NCBI GenBank assembly: GCA_022539475.1
Contig: VCMS01000143.1
Span: 18,073-82,072, forward strand
Direction of reading: 5' to 3'
Source: Gracilaria domingensis
Lineage: Eukaryota > Rhodophyta > Florideophyceae > Gracilariales > Gracilariaceae
DNA length: 64,000 bases
The notes under the pieces: generated by a model
The model's database searches: none
Seen by the model: the letters and a program-made list of their open reading frames with translations, nothing else
Told to the model about the DNA's origin: nothing
Shown: piece by piece, positions 61,837-64,000 of the stretch
Layout: each line of letters begins with the position of its first letter
How positions within the stretch are numbered: position 1 is the first letter of the stretch
Program-made: the position numbers and the translations under genes

Positions 61837-62367
61837 AACGTTTTTGAGATCTCACCCGGAGATCATCGCATCTCCCACCTCCGCGCTGCCGCGAGGCAAG
61901 AAGGCGGCGCTCCGCGCTGTGCAGCGCGCTCGCCCCCCGACAGGGTGGGGCTGCGCGCCAATTGCTTCGGCGCGGCAGCGGAACAAGAGAAGAAGTGTTG
62001 CGCGCCGCCGTGCACCGCCATCACGGCCCGCCGCGCAAGAGAGAAAGTGTTGCGCGCCGCCGTGCGCTGCGGCGCGCCAGCCGAACAGAGAAGAAGTGTT
62101 GCACGCTGCCGTGCGCCGCCGCAGCACAGCGAGCGAGAGAAGCGTCGCGGCGCCGTCGCCGCCACGCTTGAGCCCGACGATGAGCATCTCTATTTTTTGT
62201 GCCCGCGCTGCGAACTGCGCTCGTGCCGTGTAGAGGGCTAAGAGCAGCTACGTGCTATGGCTGGTTGTCGGCGGCGCTCATGGCTAGGGAGGGAAGAACT
62301 AGCAGGAATGGGGGCAGCAGGCAGGATTTACTGGGAGAAGGCAACAGAGTCATGCATCAGGATCTTA
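61837..62367. other. GC-rich stretch without supported gene
   Basis: 61,900-62,240 is very GC-rich, so long frames appear on both strands by chance (Arg/Ala-rich). A repeated AGAGARGAAGTGTTGC-like segment recurs about every 60 bp (around 61,987, 62,038 and 62,087). No gene recognised. Confidence 0.45.
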
Positions 62368-62580
62368 GGCCCGTTCTACACCGGGACATGGACAGATTTG
62401 CAGCTGTCTATTGTCCACAATTTTGTGGTCGCTTCTGAGCGACCCCACTGAAGAGACACTTCAAAAATCGTTCTGTCAGATTTGTCTTTAATTTTCCTGC
62501 CGGCAAGGTTGATTTGTTTTTAATTTTTATGGTACACGTGTGCCAGTTTTGCGTGTCCATGTCCTGGTGTAGAACGGGCC
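62368..62580. mobile_element. Tourist-like MITE with TTA target duplication
   Basis: 213 bp. Ends are inverted repeats of 27 bp with one mismatch (GGCCCGTTCTACACC, then GGACATGGACA). TTA is present at 62,365-62,367 and 62,581-62,583. A short element with long TIRs and a 3-bp TTA duplication is typical for MITEs mobilised by PIF/Harbinger transposases. Its ends do not match those of the 4.9-kb element here, so another transposase must have moved it. Confidence 0.87.
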
Positions 62581-62792
62581 TTAAGTTCTAGAACGGACCG
62601 TAGCTTCGCGAGTCATAAGTCAAACGAAGCATCGAGATCGGTGAGCAGGAGCCGGGCCGGATCCAGATTACCCTTCTAGCTGGCGGCGAAGACGAAGGCG
62701 ACGCCGTCGCGAAGGCCTTGCTGGTAAGGAAACGGCGTGTCCTTGACGCTCTCGCGCACGTCTCGAGAAGCACTAACATCACCAACGGCGAC

Positions 62793-63030
62793 TTAAGGAA
62801 GCAGCAACTTCACACGGATCATCATCTCGATCGCTAATTCCACGTCGATTTCTTGAAGTCCACTGTTTGAGGTAGTATTAGAACTCTGCTCGTTCTCTTC
62901 TTGACTCGGCTTCTCGTCCCCTGCAGCAGATTCGACCGCCTCGAAACCTAGGACACCAATGTAAGAATTGATTACCGGTAGCAGGTCTTGGTATGATTCC
63001 CATTGCTCGACAGCCTGAGCAAACCTCTCC
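62793..63030 (-). CDS. Acidic C-terminal ORF fragment (unknown)
   Basis: A minus frame ending at TAA 62,793-62,795 reads RFAQAVEQWESYQDLLPVIN, then SQEENEQSSNTTSNSGLQEI and DVELAIEMMIRVKLLLP. Composition is protein-like (helical, acidic). The start is unclear because the upstream frame changes near 63,030. No family recognised. Confidence 0.28.
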
Positions 63031-63327
63031 TGACTTCCTCGTCCATCAGTTCACGGCACGTGCTGCAAATCTTAAGTGAACCTTGGCCTCTTTGGTAGGT
63101 CCTCGGTTGAGCTGGATCTTGGGCCCATAAGTATGAAAAGAATGATGCGCGGCTAGTAAACATTGGTTTACTGGTGTCGATCGCTCGTCGTCATACCCGA
63201 GCGGTCATCCCAAGTGGAGAATCGTCGCTGTCTTCTTGTGCTAAGACTATCGCGGACGCGTACAGTTTTCTTGTGACTTTGCCTTCCAGCAAAGTCACCG
63301 CTCCTTACTCTCACTCTATCTTTCTTT

Positions 63328-64000
63328 TTGTCTGTAGCACTGGCAAACCAACCTCCTCCTTCTCACTCCATCCCTTCCTCGTCTTCCAATCCTGTTAACG
63401 CATCCATACCAGGTGCTTCAAACCCTTTTGAGCACAGCTCTGCCCCGTCTCACATGCGAAACTTCCCCTCAAGCGCCATTCCAATTTCCGGACATCCTCC
63501 AAATCCTTCTGGGACTGCTCTTGCCAACTTTGGCACCCTTCGCTCCCAAAGCCTTTCTTTCTATCTCACTAATATTTCAAACTCACAACTGCTTCTGTAT
63601 CACAAAGCGCTCCCACTCATCTTCGTACCAGCTTAGGCCCTTTCCCGACATATCAGCACCTTCGCGCAGACGTGGTTCCTCTCCGTGATATCGAGCTAAC
63701 CTCTTCTCCTTCCCCCCAAACTTCAGATGCAGAAACTCATAGTACTCTCATGGAGATGACACCTTCCCGGATCATGAAAATGGCTTGCTCGAGCGCGCAG
63801 AAACTCAAAACACCTATGGCATCTGCTTTGGAAGAAGATCACACCTCGGCCCCTCGAAACATTCCAGACATTAGTCCGTTTGAGGCTGCTTCTGTAGCCA
63901 TCTCTTGGCTTTTCTCAAGTGCAACTCAACTACAACAAGCCGTCACTACAGCAGGAAATTCTACCTCCGGTCCAACAGCACAACCATCAGCGCCTCTTCA
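63328..64000 (+). CDS. Ser/Pro-rich ORF, frameshifted, running off the right edge
   Basis: First frame 63,328-63,636 is Ser/Pro/Asn-rich (PPPSHSIPSSSSNPVNASIP, then SGTALANFGTLRSQSLSFYL). Around 63,575 the coherent reading moves to another frame that stays open to the window end (APTHLRTSLGPFPTYQHLRA, DISPFEAASVAISWLFSSAT). The composition is the same across the shift, so a single frameshift or short intron is likely. It may be the disordered N-terminus of a Gag-like or host protein. No domain recognised. Confidence 0.35.

Noticed and set aside
61708-62241. Long frames on both strands
   Set aside because: Created by GC-rich sequence with few stops; Arg/Ala-rich, no motif, and they begin within a tandem repeat.
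1-64000. CRISPR arrays, operons or bacterial origin
   Set aside because: No spacer-repeat arrays; genes are eukaryotic families with spliceosomal-type signals and eukaryotic transposons.

Overview
The window is eukaryotic nuclear DNA dominated by transposable elements. Evidence includes an NB-ARC/WD40 immune-receptor-type gene, a SET-domain fragment, spliceosomal-type splice signals, and several eukaryotic transposon classes (Ty3/gypsy with chromodomain, tyrosine-recombinase retrotransposon, PIF/Harbinger, hAT, Tnp2/Plavaka-like). Few introns, GC-rich host genes and a heavy load of LTR elements would fit a florideophyte red alga such as Chondrus, but the sequence alone does not prove this. 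CDS starts are quoted at the first ATG where one is plausible; several reading frames only open at non-ATG codons and are treated as fragments.

Layout. 1-3,021 (+): end of a SET-domain gene, then a low-complexity/coiled-coil protein in three reading-frame blocks. 3,018-6,197 (-): large Tnp2/Plavaka-like transposase, convergent with the preceding gene. 6,198-8,340: no protein gene, but a tandem repeat whose units look like exons with splice signals, plus hairpins. 8,341-9,738 (-): basic protein with a C-terminal cysteine-peptidase-like domain. 9,739-10,758: four consecutive perfect hairpins. 10,759-14,724 (-): one NB-ARC/WD40 gene split by a single in-frame TAG.

15,272-46,260 is a nest of insertions bounded by a 47-bp inverted repeat containing a hairpin. 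Inside are: a gypsy relic (16,441-18,405) broken by an hAT element with a perfect 8-bp target duplication (17,362-18,187); a 2.4-kb DDE transposon (18,406-20,805); and Gypsy-A (minus strand, 21,670-45,532, flanked by GATACTC). Gypsy-A's 3' LTR was split by Gypsy-B, an 11.2-kb chromovirus (22,300-33,516). Its 5' LTR was split by a 4.9-kb DNA transposon (40,418-45,349) that carries Harbinger-type genes and a captured piece of an O-GlcNAc-transferase-like gene. Gypsy-B holds an unexplained signal: 40 copies of CCANNTGG spread over coding (all three frames) and non-coding sequence.

45,533-50,550: a multi-pass membrane protein gene, a long foldback hairpin and a small secreted-protein ORF. 50,551-55,066 (-): DIRS/Ngaro-type retrotransposon (Gag, RT-RNase H, truncated tyrosine recombinase). 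55,067-64,000: mostly gene-poor, with an old gypsy integrase tail and downstream ORF (59,470-60,315), diverged direct repeats, a 62-bp tandem repeat, a Tourist-like MITE with TTA duplications (62,368-62,580), and a Ser/Pro-rich ORF running off the right edge.

Most genes here are mobile-element genes with stops and frameshifts. The best host-gene candidates are the SET gene, the NB-ARC/WD40 gene, the membrane protein at 46,816 and possibly the small secreted protein.
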